From assembly GCA_946482375.1 (NCBI GenBank), contig CAMLRH010000001.1, positions 1 to 52,730 on the forward strand: 52,730 nt of DNA, read 5' to 3'. Of this stretch, positions 37,887 to 46,297 are shown piece by piece. The DNA comes from an uncultured Caulobacteraceae bacterium. GTDB taxonomy: Bacteria; Pseudomonadota; Alphaproteobacteria; Caulobacterales; Caulobacteraceae. The notes under the pieces were generated by a model. The model was not told the DNA's origin. It saw nothing but the letters and a program-made list of their open reading frames with translations, and made no database searches. How positions within the stretch are numbered: position 1 is the first letter of the stretch; each line of letters begins with the position of its first letter. A program made the position numbers and the translations under genes.

Positions 37887-39379
37887 TGGACCCCTATTGG
37901 GACGCCTACAGCAACGCCTTCAACGCGGGGCAGGCTCGGAATGAAGCCCTGAACGCGTTTATAACGAAGCGCCGTAACCGGGAAATCGGCAACGCGCTCG
38001 GGTCGGGCGATTACGCGGGCGCGGCGAAAAGCGCCTACGGCGCGGGCGACCTGCAAACCGGCATGACGATCCAGAACGCCGGCCGCGAGCAGGAAAAGGC
38101 GAAGCTGGAGCAGCGGGTCACGGCGCTCGGCAAGGCGACCGACGCGCTCCTGTCCATGCCCGAGCAGCAGCGCGGCCAATACCTGCAAAGCGCGGTCATT
38201 CCGATGCTGGGTCAGTTGGGGTTCAACGACCCCCAGATGGTGCAGCAGCTTCAGTCGGCGGACTTGTCGGACCGGTCGCTGGCCACCTTCCGCGCTATGC
38301 TTGGCGAGAAGGAGCGCGAGCTGAAGTTCATGGCCGCCGGTTCGTCCGTGTTCGTGCTCGACCCGGCGACCGGGCGTCAGGTGAAGCGTTACGAGGGCAC
38401 GAAGTACATGAACGTGCCCCAGGGCGGCACGCTCGTTGAACTCGGTGATAATGAGCCCGAGGCGCCGGGGCAGACGCCATTGGATATCATCGCAGATGAG
38501 GCGCCCAACGCCGCCGTTACGAGCACGATCCGCACGCCAGACCGAAACCAACGCGTCGGCGGCGTTCCCAACAGCCGCCATCTCTCCGGCAACGCCATCG
38601 ACCTGACCCCCGAGCCCGGTGAGACGACTGCACAACTGGCCGCCCGCCTGAAGCGGCGCGGGCTGGAGGCAATCGACGAGGGCGACCATGTTCATGTCGA
38701 GTGGGGCGACGGGCAGACCGAAGGTGGCGCAAAGGTCGTCGCTCGCGGAGCGACCAAGCCGCAGGACCCGCTGAAGGACCTTCAGGCCGAGAACATCCGC
38801 TCTCAAATCGCCGAGCGGGAGGCGAAGGTCGCCGACAAGGTGCAGCGCCGCGAACAGGCCGTCGAATCCGCCCGCGCGAAGGCGCAATGGGTCTCCGCGA
38901 CCGTTGACGAGGCCATCGGCATGATTGGCGAGACCCTCGGTCTGTCTGGCGAGGCCGGGTTCGTCGGCAAGACGATGAGCAATGTTCCCGGCACCAAGGC
39001 TTACAACCTTGCGCGGACAATAGAGACCATCAAGGCGAACCTCGGCTTTGACGCCTTGCAGGAAATGCGCGCCAACTCCCCGACAGGGGGCGCCCTGGGG
39101 CAGGTTGCGGTGCAGGAACTCGTCGCGTTGCAGGCGGCCGTCACCAACCTCGACGTTGGCCAGACGGACGAACAGCTCAAGGCCAACCTGAACAAGGTCA
39201 AGACGCACTATGCCCGCTGGCTAAACGCTGTAAGCGGGGCGGGCGGGGGGGCGCCCGCCGGCAGCGTCTCGGCGCTTCCCCCGCAAGCGGCCCAGCAGCT
39301 CAAGCCCGGCAAGGTGACGACCTTCGCCAATGGCCAGAGCTGGACTCTGCGCAATGGCAAGCCCGTGCAGGTGAAGTAA
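37886..39379 (+). CDS. Ejection protein with embedded M15-type peptidase
   Basis: 497 aa. The start DPYWDAYSNAFNAGQARNEA and a coiled coil fit internal virion proteins. Residues ~200-275 form a peptidase M15_3 (D-Ala-D-Ala carboxypeptidase-like) domain: STIRTPDRNQRVGGVPNSRH LSGNAIDLTPE and DHVHVEWGDG, with His232, Asp239 and His270 as likely zinc ligands. It would nick peptidoglycan to let DNA through. The rest is helical (LKDLQAENIRSQIAEREAKV). It sits in P22 gp20 position. Confidence 0.78.
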   Translation: MDPYWDAYSNAFNAGQARNEALNAFITKRRNREIGNALGSGDYAGAAKSAYGAGDLQTGMTIQNAGREQEKAKLEQRVTALGKATDALLSMPEQQRGQYLQSAVIPMLGQLGFNDPQMVQQLQSADLSDRSLATFRAMLGEKERELKFMAAGSSVFVLDPATGRQVKRYEGTKYMNVPQGGTLVELGDNEPEAPGQTPLDIIADEAPNAAVTSTIRTPDRNQRVGGVPNSRHLSGNAIDLTPEPGETTAQLAARLKRRGLEAIDEGDHVHVEWGDGQTEGGAKVVARGATKPQDPLKDLQAENIRSQIAEREAKVADKVQRREQAVESARAKAQWVSATVDEAIGMIGETLGLSGEAGFVGKTMSNVPGTKAYNLARTIETIKANLGFDALQEMRANSPTGGALGQVAVQELVALQAAVTNLDVGQTDEQLKANLNKVKTHYARWLNAVSGAGGGAPAGSVSALPPQAAQQLKPGKVTTFANGQSWTLRNGKPVQVK

Positions 39380-41580
39380 TGGCTGATCCGTGGGCCGTCC
39401 AGAGCGAGGCTGACGATGATCCTTGGGCGGTCGTTCAGGAGCGCCCAGCGAAGCCAAAAGCCAAGAAGCGCAAAGGGGGCTTCGTCGAATACGTCGCAGA
39501 CGAAATCGGCGGAACGGTCGCTGGAGCGGCCCGCCAGTTCGGAAGGGACGTCAGGCGCGACCTGGACAAGGGCAGGGACGACCCCAACCCCCTTCGCGAT
39601 CCTGTCGGGTTCCTCAAGGACGGCGCCGAGGACATTGGCTCTACGGGGCGGATGCTCGCCAGCGCCGGAAACCTTGCCCTGTCTCCGGTCACTGGTGCAG
39701 TAAACGCCTTCGCCGTAAGGCCTCTGGCGCGCGGCCTCTCTGCGCTTCCCATAGACCAGTACACCTCACCTGGCCCCGTCGCGACACTGCGCGGCGAGCG
39801 CCCACGCAAGGTGGAGGGCGGGGATCGTCAGGCCGAGAACGAACGCATCGTCGGCAACGCCTTCATGGCGCTTGGCCCCGGCAAGGCCCCGGCGCGCGCG
39901 GCGACACCCAGGCCCTCCGCGCCTAATCGCCTTGCGACTAACGTTGAGTCCTTTGATCGGGCCGGGGTGCGCCCCTCGCTTGCGGCGACTGGCGGCGGCC
40001 GAGCCGCCACATCCCTCGCCAACACTGTCGCAGAGAACCCAATTGCTGGCGTGCCGACGCGGGGCAGGCTGCGCGGGGCTGTTGAGGATGCCGAGGCGTC
40101 GGCGGGTCGCCTCGCGGCTCGCTACGGCGAGACTCGCGGGGCGCAGATCACTGGCGAGAACGTGCAGTCTGGCGTCCAGCGCTTTGCGCGGGACAGAGGC
40201 GTGACGCCCGCCAGCGCGACAGCCCCAGCCGCGCGCTCCTCATTTTCCGCGAAGGCCGACAGGCTGTACGAAGACGCCTTCGCCCCGATTGAGGATGCCG
40301 AGGCGGCCGTCGCAGCGCGGGCTGGGGCCGACGCCAGCCGCATGACCGCCGAGGCGGAAGCGGCGCGGTCGGCCCGCCTCGCTGAGCGTGAGGCGCTCGT
40401 ACAACGGGCTGCCAAGGATGCCGAGTTGGAGTCGGCGCGTCGTGGGTACAGGGTCCAGCCGGAAACCGTGCCCGAATGGGACATCCCGGAGGTGTCGCCT
40501 ACGGCGCCGAGGCCAATCGTCATCCCGACACAGACTGGCGCCGTAGTGCGCGACATCGCGCAACGGGTCAATTCGCCAGCCCTTTCGCGCCTAATTACCG
40601 ACAAGACGCCGACGCGTATCCTTAAGGCCCTTGAGGAGGACGCCAGCAACGTTCGCTTCAACGATCTCCGCGAGCTTCGCACCTGGGTCCGCACGGCGCA
40701 ACGCGACGAAACCCTACGGCAGGGGATTACCAGGGCGAACCTTCAACGGCTGGAGGCCGCGCTTACCGAGGACATATACAACGCTACACGGCAACTCGCC
40801 GGCGAGGGGGCCTTGGCCCGCCTCATGCGCGCCGACCGGTTCTACAAGGCTGGCGTTCAGCGCATCGACCGCGCCTTGGAGAGCTTCGACGCGGCGGGTT
40901 CGGGCGAAAGCGCCTACACCCGCGTCGTACAGGCGGGCGGCTCGACCAGCTCGGCCGATGCGCAAAAGCTGCTTTCGCTCAAGCGCTCGCTGAACGCGGA
41001 GGAGTGGGGGGATGTCGCCGCGAACATCGTTGCGGAGCTGGGCAAGCCGACCGCTGGTGCGGCTCAGGTTGGAGAGCCGGGCTTCTCCATTTCCACGTTC
41101 GTGACGAACTACAACAAGCTCTCGCCGCGTGGCCGCGACATCTTGTTCGGCCCTGTCGGCGGCGGCGGCGCCAAGGCGACGCGCCTTCAGGCCGAGCTGG
41201 ACAACCTCGCGCGCGTCATCGGGATGCTAAAGGAGGTCGAGAAGGGCGCCAACACCTCCAAAACCTTCGTCAACGCGCAGGCGGCGGCGACCGTCACCGG
41301 CGCTGTCATTGAGCCCGTGACGACGGCTTCCTTCCTTGGGGCGTTTGCCCTAGCCGGTGAGATGCTTACCAACCCGGTCGTCGTGCGCTGGCTGGCGCGA
41401 TTGGGTAGCGCGAAGGCGCGAGGTCCGGGACCGTTCTCCGCCGCCCTAAAAAACCTTGCCAAGGCGGCCAACGATAATGCCGCCCTTATGCCGCTGGCAG
41501 TTCAGGCGCGGGCTCTGGCCGGATCTTCGGCAGCCATTTCAGCACCCATAGCTGCAGAGGAAACGCCAGATAGTAGGTAG
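39379..41580 (+). CDS. Large ejection protein, P22 gp16-like position
   Basis: 733 aa. A charged N-terminus (DPWAVVQERPAKPKAKKRKG) and a region GTVAGAARQFGRDVRRDLDK with hydrophobic patches are typical of proteins that enter the envelope. Long helices follow (EDAEAAVAARAGADASRMTA; LRTWVRTAQRDETLRQGITR and ANLQRLEAALTEDIYNATRQ). Near the C-terminus are two hydrophobic stretches (AAATVTGAVIEPVTTASFLG). With the two previous genes it completes a three-protein ejection set. No lysozyme motif found. Confidence 0.7.
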   Translation: MADPWAVQSEADDDPWAVVQERPAKPKAKKRKGGFVEYVADEIGGTVAGAARQFGRDVRRDLDKGRDDPNPLRDPVGFLKDGAEDIGSTGRMLASAGNLALSPVTGAVNAFAVRPLARGLSALPIDQYTSPGPVATLRGERPRKVEGGDRQAENERIVGNAFMALGPGKAPARAATPRPSAPNRLATNVESFDRAGVRPSLAATGGGRAATSLANTVAENPIAGVPTRGRLRGAVEDAEASAGRLAARYGETRGAQITGENVQSGVQRFARDRGVTPASATAPAARSSFSAKADRLYEDAFAPIEDAEAAVAARAGADASRMTAEAEAARSARLAEREALVQRAAKDAELESARRGYRVQPETVPEWDIPEVSPTAPRPIVIPTQTGAVVRDIAQRVNSPALSRLITDKTPTRILKALEEDASNVRFNDLRELRTWVRTAQRDETLRQGITRANLQRLEAALTEDIYNATRQLAGEGALARLMRADRFYKAGVQRIDRALESFDAAGSGESAYTRVVQAGGSTSSADAQKLLSLKRSLNAEEWGDVAANIVAELGKPTAGAAQVGEPGFSISTFVTNYNKLSPRGRDILFGPVGGGGAKATRLQAELDNLARVIGMLKEVEKGANTSKTFVNAQAAATVTGAVIEPVTTASFLGAFALAGEMLTNPVVVRWLARLGSAKARGPGPFSAALKNLAKAANDNAALMPLAVQARALAGSSAAISAPIAAEETPDSR

Positions 41581-41650
41581 CCCCGAAGAAGGGGTCTGGC
41601 GTGCCTACCAAGAACCACACCAACAAGACGAAATGAGCTGCGCGGATCAC
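41486..41650 (-). CDS. Possible small membrane protein, P22 immI-like position
   Basis: 54 aa on the opposite strand, from GTG 41650 (weak ribosome site). Product: VIRAAHFVLLVWFLVGTPDP, FFGATYYLAFPLQLWVLKWL, PKIRPEPAPELPAA. Two short hydrophobic stretches make it a likely membrane protein. It fills most of the 121-bp gap between the ejection and tailspike genes and overlaps the end of the ejection gene by 95 bases antisense. P22 has its sieA/immI superinfection genes at the same place, so a similar role is tempting but unproven. Confidence 0.45.
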   Translation of the reverse strand: MIRAAHFVLLVWFLVGTPDPFFGATYYLAFPLQLWVLKWLPKIRPEPAPELPAA

Positions 41651-41701
41651 GCGCCGGCCGCCGCTTCACGCATCTGCACAACCTAACACGAAGGCTACCG
41701 C

Positions 41702-42355
41702 ATGGCAGTCGCAAAGTTTGACGTCATTGAACAGTACCTCGACAACGCCGGGGCGCTGCTGAATGGCGGCCTGATCTACACCTACGCCGCGACCACGGAA
41801 ACGCCGCTGGCGACCTATACGGACTCGACCGGCAACACGGCCAACGAGAACCCCGTCGAGCTGGACAGCGCCGGCCGCGCCTCGCTGTGGTTCACCAAGG
41901 GCACTGCCTACAAGGTCGTCATCAAGACCGCCGCCGGGGTGACGCTGAAGACCGAAGACGGCCTTGTCATCATCGACGAGACCGACCTTCAGGAGGAGAT
42001 CAGCTACCTCGTCTCCTTCGATTACACGGGAGATGAAGGCCCTTCGGCCAACTTCCGCTTCGGCGGCGGTCATGTGCTGGCGGAAGATGTTACCTTCCCG
42101 GCGAATTTCACGGGCGCCTACGGCCGCTGTGATACGGGCTCGAAACCCTCCGCTCAATACATCATCACACTGAAGAAAAACGGGACCGAATGCGGCACGG
42201 TCACGATTGAAGACACGGGTGTGTTTGCGTTCGCGAGCGCGAGTGGCGCTCCGGTTGTTGGGACAAAGGGACAGCAGATCACCGCGCACGGGGCAAGTTC
42301 CGGCGACGCCGACCTTAACAACTTCGCCTTCACCTTGCCGGGGACGATCCAGTGA
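41702..42355 (+). CDS. Tailspike/fibre N-terminal adaptor protein
   Basis: 217 aa. VIEQYLDNAGALLNGGLIYT and TTETPLATYTDSTGNTANEN PVELDSAGRASLWFTKGTAY. This is the head/tail-binding domain shared by many podophage spikes and fibres. A beta-rich C-terminal part (YIITLKKNGTECGTVTIEDT, GASSGDADLNNFAFTLPGTI) follows but no receptor-binding solenoid, so it probably anchors the next protein. The stop overlaps the GTG of that gene. Confidence 0.75.
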   Translation: MAVAKFDVIEQYLDNAGALLNGGLIYTYAATTETPLATYTDSTGNTANENPVELDSAGRASLWFTKGTAYKVVIKTAAGVTLKTEDGLVIIDETDLQEEISYLVSFDYTGDEGPSANFRFGGGHVLAEDVTFPANFTGAYGRCDTGSKPSAQYIITLKKNGTECGTVTIEDTGVFAFASASGAPVVGTKGQQITAHGASSGDADLNNFAFTLPGTIQ

Positions 42356-43317
42356 CGATCCTCTTCGCAAGCGGGGAGCTTGACGCCATCCTCCCCTCCG
42401 AGTCTTCGGTGTTCGAAGAGCCGACGCTAAGTCCAATCGGCATCTTCTCGGAAATTTACGACGCCGAGTACGCCCGCTGCGCAATCCGCATCAATCAGGC
42501 GACGGCCTATGCTGAAGCGGGTGGCTGGTCTTCGGCAACGACGTTCTGGTTCCATGCCGAAGTGACCTACGCCGCGCCGGTCATCTCCGTAACCCTGCTG
42601 AACTTCTACAGCGGTAGCACCGAGGTTTTCCGAGTCCGCGTCATCGGAACCACGTTCCAGATGCAATACCTAAGCGCGCCGGGAACCTTCACCAACATCG
42701 GCGACAGTTTCTCCCTGTCACAAGTCGTGCGACACCGCATTGACGTCAAGCTCGTTCCCGCGACGGGCGAGGCAAAGTTCTACGCCGCTGGGACATTGCG
42801 GGCCTCGGACACCATCGGGAACATGTCGCAGTTCTCCGGCGTCACCAAGGCGCGCATGTGGAGCGCTTCAACGGCCTACTGGTCGCAAGTCCTTTGCTCG
42901 ACGACGAGTACCGTTGGGCGAGCCGTTTCGGTTGATCCCGCCACCGGCAATGGCGCAAACACCGCCTGGACCGGGGACTATACGGGCATTGACGAGGCGA
43001 CCTACTCCGACGCCGACGGAATAACCTCAGGCACCGCGACCCAAGTTGAAACCTTCACCTGCGCCGGCGCCACGGTAAACGGCTTCAAGGTGGAGGGCCT
43101 GGCCGTCTGCGCACGCGTGAAGTGCGGCGAGACGGGGCCGCAGAACATCCAGACCGCCGTGCGGACCTCTTCGACCAACTACTTTTCCTCCACGAGTGCG
43201 CTAACGCTGGGTTTCACGGGCGTGTGCGGGATTTGGGAGCAGAACCCTAACACGACTGCCGATTGGGTCACCGCAACCGCGCAAGCCGCTGAGTTCGGCG
43301 TGAAGTCAATCGCATGA
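42352..43317 (+). CDS. Receptor-binding-type (lectin-like) tail protein
   Basis: 321 aa from GTG 42352. FWFHAEVTYAAPVISVTLLN and RVRVIGTTFQMQYLSAPGTF, then VVRHRIDVKLVPATGEAKFY and TIGNMSQFSGVTKARMWSAS look like a concanavalin-type jelly-roll. The C-terminal third (VNGFKVEGLAVCARVKCGET GPQNIQTAVR) has further beta strands and several cysteines. Position at the end of the tail genes suggests host recognition. Confidence 0.6.
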   Translation: MTILFASGELDAILPSESSVFEEPTLSPIGIFSEIYDAEYARCAIRINQATAYAEAGGWSSATTFWFHAEVTYAAPVISVTLLNFYSGSTEVFRVRVIGTTFQMQYLSAPGTFTNIGDSFSLSQVVRHRIDVKLVPATGEAKFYAAGTLRASDTIGNMSQFSGVTKARMWSASTAYWSQVLCSTTSTVGRAVSVDPATGNGANTAWTGDYTGIDEATYSDADGITSGTATQVETFTCAGATVNGFKVEGLAVCARVKCGETGPQNIQTAVRTSSTNYFSSTSALTLGFTGVCGIWEQNPNTTADWVTATAQAAEFGVKSIA

Positions 43318-43496
43318 CGATCACCTGCTCCAAGAACACCAAGTTCCTGATCGCGGGGCCTGGAACGGACGTGGCCGTGGCTACAAAGGTGACCAAGTAC
43401 CTCATCATCGACACAGGTACGGTCGTTGATCCGGGCGAGGCTCCGGTCATTCGCCGCGACACTCGTTGGACCGCCACGCTGGCGCGCCGCCCCTAG
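43314..43496 (+). CDS. 60-residue hypothetical tail-region protein
   Basis: MTITCSKNTKFLIAGPGTDV then AVATKVTKYLIIDTGTVVDP and RWTATLARRP. Beta-strand-rich, ATGA overlap with the gene before. It may be the last domain or partner of the receptor-binding protein. No family recognised. Confidence 0.5.
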   Translation: MTITCSKNTKFLIAGPGTDVAVATKVTKYLIIDTGTVVDPGEAPVIRRDTRWTATLARRP

Positions 43497-43517
43497 CCTC
43501 CAGTGAAAGCCTACTGA

Positions 43518-43706
43518 ATGAGCGCTCACCCTATGCAGGAAGCGGCGACGAAACTCGTCGTCGGACCCGGTGTCACCCTGATCGGCTTTCTGACATTGAA
43601 CGATGTCGCGTTAGTCGCGGGTATTCTCTGCTCACTGGTGATCGCAGCGCATACAAGCTGGAAGTTCTGGACTGAGTTTCAGGACAGGCGGGCTCGACTG
43701 AAATGA
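43518..43706 (+). CDS. Holin-like small membrane protein
   Basis: 62 aa. KLVVGPGVTLIGFLTLNDVA and LVAGILCSLVIAAHTSWKFW form two hydrophobic segments, and FQDRRARLK is a charged cytosolic tail. This is a class II holin layout, and the gene opens the lysis region. An ATGA overlap couples it to the next membrane protein. Holin function is inferred only from topology and place. Confidence 0.6.
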   Translation: MSAHPMQEAATKLVVGPGVTLIGFLTLNDVALVAGILCSLVIAAHTSWKFWTEFQDRRARLK

Positions 43707-43966
43707 AGGCCCTGAAGGAGCTTCTGGCCCTCGCCTTCACCCCCGTCTGCACGCTGATCGCGCTCTGGCTGATCTGGTCGTTCATGTACGGGCCGTGGAC
43801 GATAGAGAGCGAGAGGCTTCGGCTTATCGCCCTCGGCTGCACGCTGGGGGGCTATGTCGTCCTTCAGGGGCTTGGCGGTCTGTGGCTACAGGGCAGGGGG
43901 ATAGACCGTGTCTCTGTCAAAGGCCCCGGCGGGTTCGAGGCAGAGGTGGATGCGGAGCGCGATTAG
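43703..43966 (+). CDS. Membrane protein, possible holin or antiholin
   Basis: 87 aa. Two hydrophobic helices, ALAFTPVCTLIALWLIWSFM and LRLIALGCTLGGYVVLQGLG, with a short charged end (GFEAEVDAERD). Next to another holin-like gene, it could be an antiholin or pinholin. Coupled by ATGA to the gene before and overlapping the lipoprotein gene that follows by 17 bases. Confidence 0.55.
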   Translation: MKALKELLALAFTPVCTLIALWLIWSFMYGPWTIESERLRLIALGCTLGGYVVLQGLGGLWLQGRGIDRVSVKGPGGFEAEVDAERD

Positions 43967-44135
43967 CGCCCTGCTGGCGGCGTTTCTCGCCACCTGCGCC
44001 TCACCCCCTCCGCAACCGCTGAAAGCCTCTCAGCCCGCCTCCTACGACCACTACGTAGGCCATCGCGGCGGATGGAAGTCACCCACGCTTTCCAAGCCCG
44101 GCATGCCGTCGTGTCGGCATGGGTGCAAAGCCTAG
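43950..44135 (+). CDS. Small putative lipoprotein
   Basis: 61 aa from ATG 43950 with GAGGTGG upstream. AISALLAAFLATCASPPPQP is a short signal with a possible lipobox ending at Cys16 (L-A-T-C; Thr at -1 is unusual). Pro-rich mature part, then HRGGWKSPTLSKPGMPSCRH. Proline-rich small lipoproteins in lysis regions are often outer-membrane spanins, but a proper spanin pair lies at 46886. Confidence 0.5.
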   Translation: MRSAISALLAAFLATCASPPPQPLKASQPASYDHYVGHRGGWKSPTLSKPGMPSCRHGCKA

Positions 44136-44143
44136 GAGCCTGA

Positions 44144-44389
44144 ATGGCGATCACCGCGAGCTGCGGCCACGAGGTCGCCGATTATAACGACCTGCAAACT
44201 GTGCGCTACGCCAGCGAGGACTGCGACGCCATAGATGGCTTCGTGCCGTGCGTTTCGTACGCGGAATACTGCGCTAGGTGCGCCCGGAAGGCGCGACGGT
44301 GGCCCGAATTTCTGGCGAACGATGAGGCGGCTGACGAGTGGCTGACAAGGGCCGCCGCCGAACACTTCGCCAAGCGGCACGGCAAATAG
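44144..44389 (+). CDS. Cysteine-rich small protein
   Basis: 81 aa, preceded by GGAGCC. ASCGHEVADYNDLQTVRYAS and PCVSYAEYCARCARKARRWP. CxH and CxxC sites may bind zinc. The rest is helical (EFLANDEAADEWLTRAAAEH). No family recognised. The same GGAGCCTGA leader precedes the next gene. Confidence 0.5.
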   Translation: MAITASCGHEVADYNDLQTVRYASEDCDAIDGFVPCVSYAEYCARCARKARRWPEFLANDEAADEWLTRAAAEHFAKRHGK

Positions 44390-44397
44390 GAGCCTGA

Positions 44398-45561
44398 ATG
44401 CTTGATCCCAAGCTGAAGGACTACGCCACCGAGACACAGGCCCGTTACATTGATGCGGTCAACCTGCATGGATCGGGGCGCAAGGCATCCGAAGCCCTTG
44501 GCGTCAGCAAGTCGGCGGTCAACAACTCCATCAAGGCGTGCATAAGGGCTGCGGCGAGGCAGGGCTATAGCCCCGACCACGACATGACCCGGCCCGTGCC
44601 CGATGGGTTCCGGGTCAAGGGCGTCTCGACCTACTACGACAGCGAGGGCGTAGCGCGGGGGCAATGGGTCAAGTCCACGGCGGATGAAGAGCGCCAACAA
44701 GCCCTCATCCGGGAGGCCGCTGAGGCTCTAGCCGAAGAGATGCCCCGGCTCGATCTGCTCGAAGGCCCGTCAACGACGCTGGCCAAGCTCGCCAACCTCT
44801 ACGTCGTCACTGACTACCATGTTGGGATGATGGCCTGGCGCCGCGAGGGCGGGGCCGATTGGGACCTGAAGATCGCCGAGCAGACCTTGATCGGCTGTTT
44901 CGAGCAGATGGTGGCCCGCTCACCGCGAGCCCGTGTCGGCATCCTCGCCCAACTTGGCGATTTCCTGCACATGGACGGGTTGCTCCCCGTCACCCCGACG
45001 AGCGGGCACGTGCTGGACGCGGATGGTCGGTACTCCAAGGTCGTGGGCGTCGCCATGCGGCTGCTGCGGCGGCTGATCGACATGATGCTGATGCGCCACG
45101 ACGAGGTGCATGTCATCCTCGCGGAGGGTAACCACGACATCGCCTCGTCGGTCTGGCTGCGCCACATGTTCGCCGCGCTCTATGAGAACGAGCCTCGCGT
45201 CACCATCAACGATTCCGAGCTGCCGTTCTACGTCATCCAGCACGGCCGCAACATGCTGTGCTTCCACCACGGTCACCTGAAGAAACTCGAAGCGCTGCCC
45301 CTGCTATTCGCCGCCGAGTTCCCGCAAATCTGGGGCGCGACGGACTTCCGCGTCGTCCACGCCGGCCATAACCACCACGAGTTCCTGAAAGAGCATTCGG
45401 GCATGACGGTGCACCAGCACCCCACGCTCGCCGCCCGCGACGCCCATGCCAGCCGCCACGGGTGGCACGCTGAACGCAACGCCTCCTGCCTCACCTACCA
45501 CGAGGATCACGGCAAGGTCGGCACGGTCACGGTTCGCCCCGAAATGCTGGAGGCCGCATGA
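44398..45561 (+). CDS. Metallophosphoesterase with N-terminal HTH
   Basis: 387 aa. Residues ~15-52 hold a homeodomain-like HTH (HGSGRKASEALGVSKSAVNN). A calcineurin-like phosphoesterase domain begins near residue 134: Asp139/His141 (VVTDYHVG), Asp188 (LGDFLHMD), GNHD 244-247, His290-His293 (CFHHGH) and His321/His324 (HAGHNHHE) complete the metal sites. Such phage proteins are often annotated oxidoreductase or phosphoesterase; substrate unknown. It could hydrolyse nucleic acid or nucleotide esters. It lies between lysis-region genes on the late strand. Confidence 0.82.
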   Translation: MLDPKLKDYATETQARYIDAVNLHGSGRKASEALGVSKSAVNNSIKACIRAAARQGYSPDHDMTRPVPDGFRVKGVSTYYDSEGVARGQWVKSTADEERQQALIREAAEALAEEMPRLDLLEGPSTTLAKLANLYVVTDYHVGMMAWRREGGADWDLKIAEQTLIGCFEQMVARSPRARVGILAQLGDFLHMDGLLPVTPTSGHVLDADGRYSKVVGVAMRLLRRLIDMMLMRHDEVHVILAEGNHDIASSVWLRHMFAALYENEPRVTINDSELPFYVIQHGRNMLCFHHGHLKKLEALPLLFAAEFPQIWGATDFRVVHAGHNHHEFLKEHSGMTVHQHPTLAARDAHASRHGWHAERNASCLTYHEDHGKVGTVTVRPEMLEAA

Positions 45562-45740
45562 CCTGTACAGAAATCGGTACAGGTTGCCTGACGGACCTCG
45601 TGGACGAAGCTGAGCGCCTTCAGCGTGAGTTCCGACTGACCCGCGTTCGCTGGGCTCGAAAGATCGGCCGTCCCTACTCCTGCGATATCGAAGCGCCAGA
45701 ACCGGGCGTCATAGACGACGGGGAGCCGGAGGAGGGTTAG
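45558..45740 (+). CDS. 60-residue hypothetical protein
   Basis: MTCTEIGTGCLTDLVDEAER, then LQREFRLTRVRWARKIGRPY and an acidic end. It is coupled to the phosphoesterase by ATGA. Bases 45561-45584, at its start, contain the perfect inverted repeat ACCTGTAC..GTACAGGT, which could be an RNA hairpin over the start or an operator. The end overlaps the convergent gene at 45737. Confidence 0.5.
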   Translation: MTCTEIGTGCLTDLVDEAERLQREFRLTRVRWARKIGRPYSCDIEAPEPGVIDDGEPEEG

Positions 45741-45979
45741 GCGGCCTCCGATATCGCCGTCGGAGCAAGAGCGGCGGCGATCCGCTCAATTGCAGTCAGG
45801 CAGTCGCCTACCGAGTAGAGCCGAAGCACGACAGTGTCGCCGCCGCCGTCGATGACTAGCCACTCCTGGCGCTCGCCCCATTTGGGCTTGAACTCGCTCT
45901 TTTCGATGGTGAGGGCGGTGTCGCGGCCGTCGGCCTGAACGCGCCACACATCGCCATCGCGGCGTTTGGTGATTTTCAT
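45737..45979 (-). CDS. Small hypothetical protein on the minus strand
   Basis: 80 aa. ITKRRDGDVWRVQADGRDTA, LTIEKSEFKPKWGERQEWLV and LRLYSVGDCLTAIERIAAAL: a small alpha/beta domain. GAGAGG lies 5 bases before the ATG but sits inside an inverted repeat (45985-46003), so translation may be controlled. It is opposite to the late operon and could be made in the lysogen. Confidence 0.6.
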   Translation of the reverse strand: MKITKRRDGDVWRVQADGRDTALTIEKSEFKPKWGERQEWLVIDGGGDTVVLRLYSVGDCLTAIERIAAALAPTAISEAA

Positions 45980-45984
45980 AGCTA

Positions 45985-46003
45985 CCTCTCGAAAATTGAG
46001 AGG
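45985..46003 (-). promoter_or_regulatory. Inverted repeat covering a ribosome site
   Basis: CCTCTC-GAAAATT-GAGAGG is a perfect 6-bp inverted repeat with a 7-base loop. On the minus strand its right arm is the Shine-Dalgarno GAGAGG of the gene at 45737-45979. Either an operator or an RNA hairpin. Confidence 0.5.
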
Positions 46004-46093
46004 CGGGGGCGCTGTTAGCGGGCCACCCCCACAGCCGCCGCGTCGGCTCCCTTGCGGGCATCAAAACACTAGCTGAATCAGCACGGTAAATCA

Positions 46094-46297
46094 ATGACTA
46101 TTGCCTTTTGGCGACGTGAGTGGCCGGGCGTTTTGACGGTCGCGATCATCGGCCCGCTAAGCCTTCGCTACCAGCGCCACGCCCACGTCGGCCGGACCTA
46201 CGAACAGACCAATCACCACTGGCACCTGTGCTGGCGCGCGCCCCGCGTCATCGGCCTCGAAGTAATCACCAGACGCTATCCCAAGGAGCCGCGATGA
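46094..46297 (+). CDS. 67-residue hypothetical protein upstream of endolysin
   Basis: TIAFWRREWPGVLTVAIIGP and LSLRYQRHAHVGRTYEQTNH, then HWHLCWRAPRVIGLEVITRR. Aromatic and basic, perhaps a small beta barrel. No clear Shine-Dalgarno site. Coupled to the endolysin by ATGA. No family recognised. Confidence 0.5.
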   Translation: MTIAFWRREWPGVLTVAIIGPLSLRYQRHAHVGRTYEQTNHHWHLCWRAPRVIGLEVITRRYPKEPR

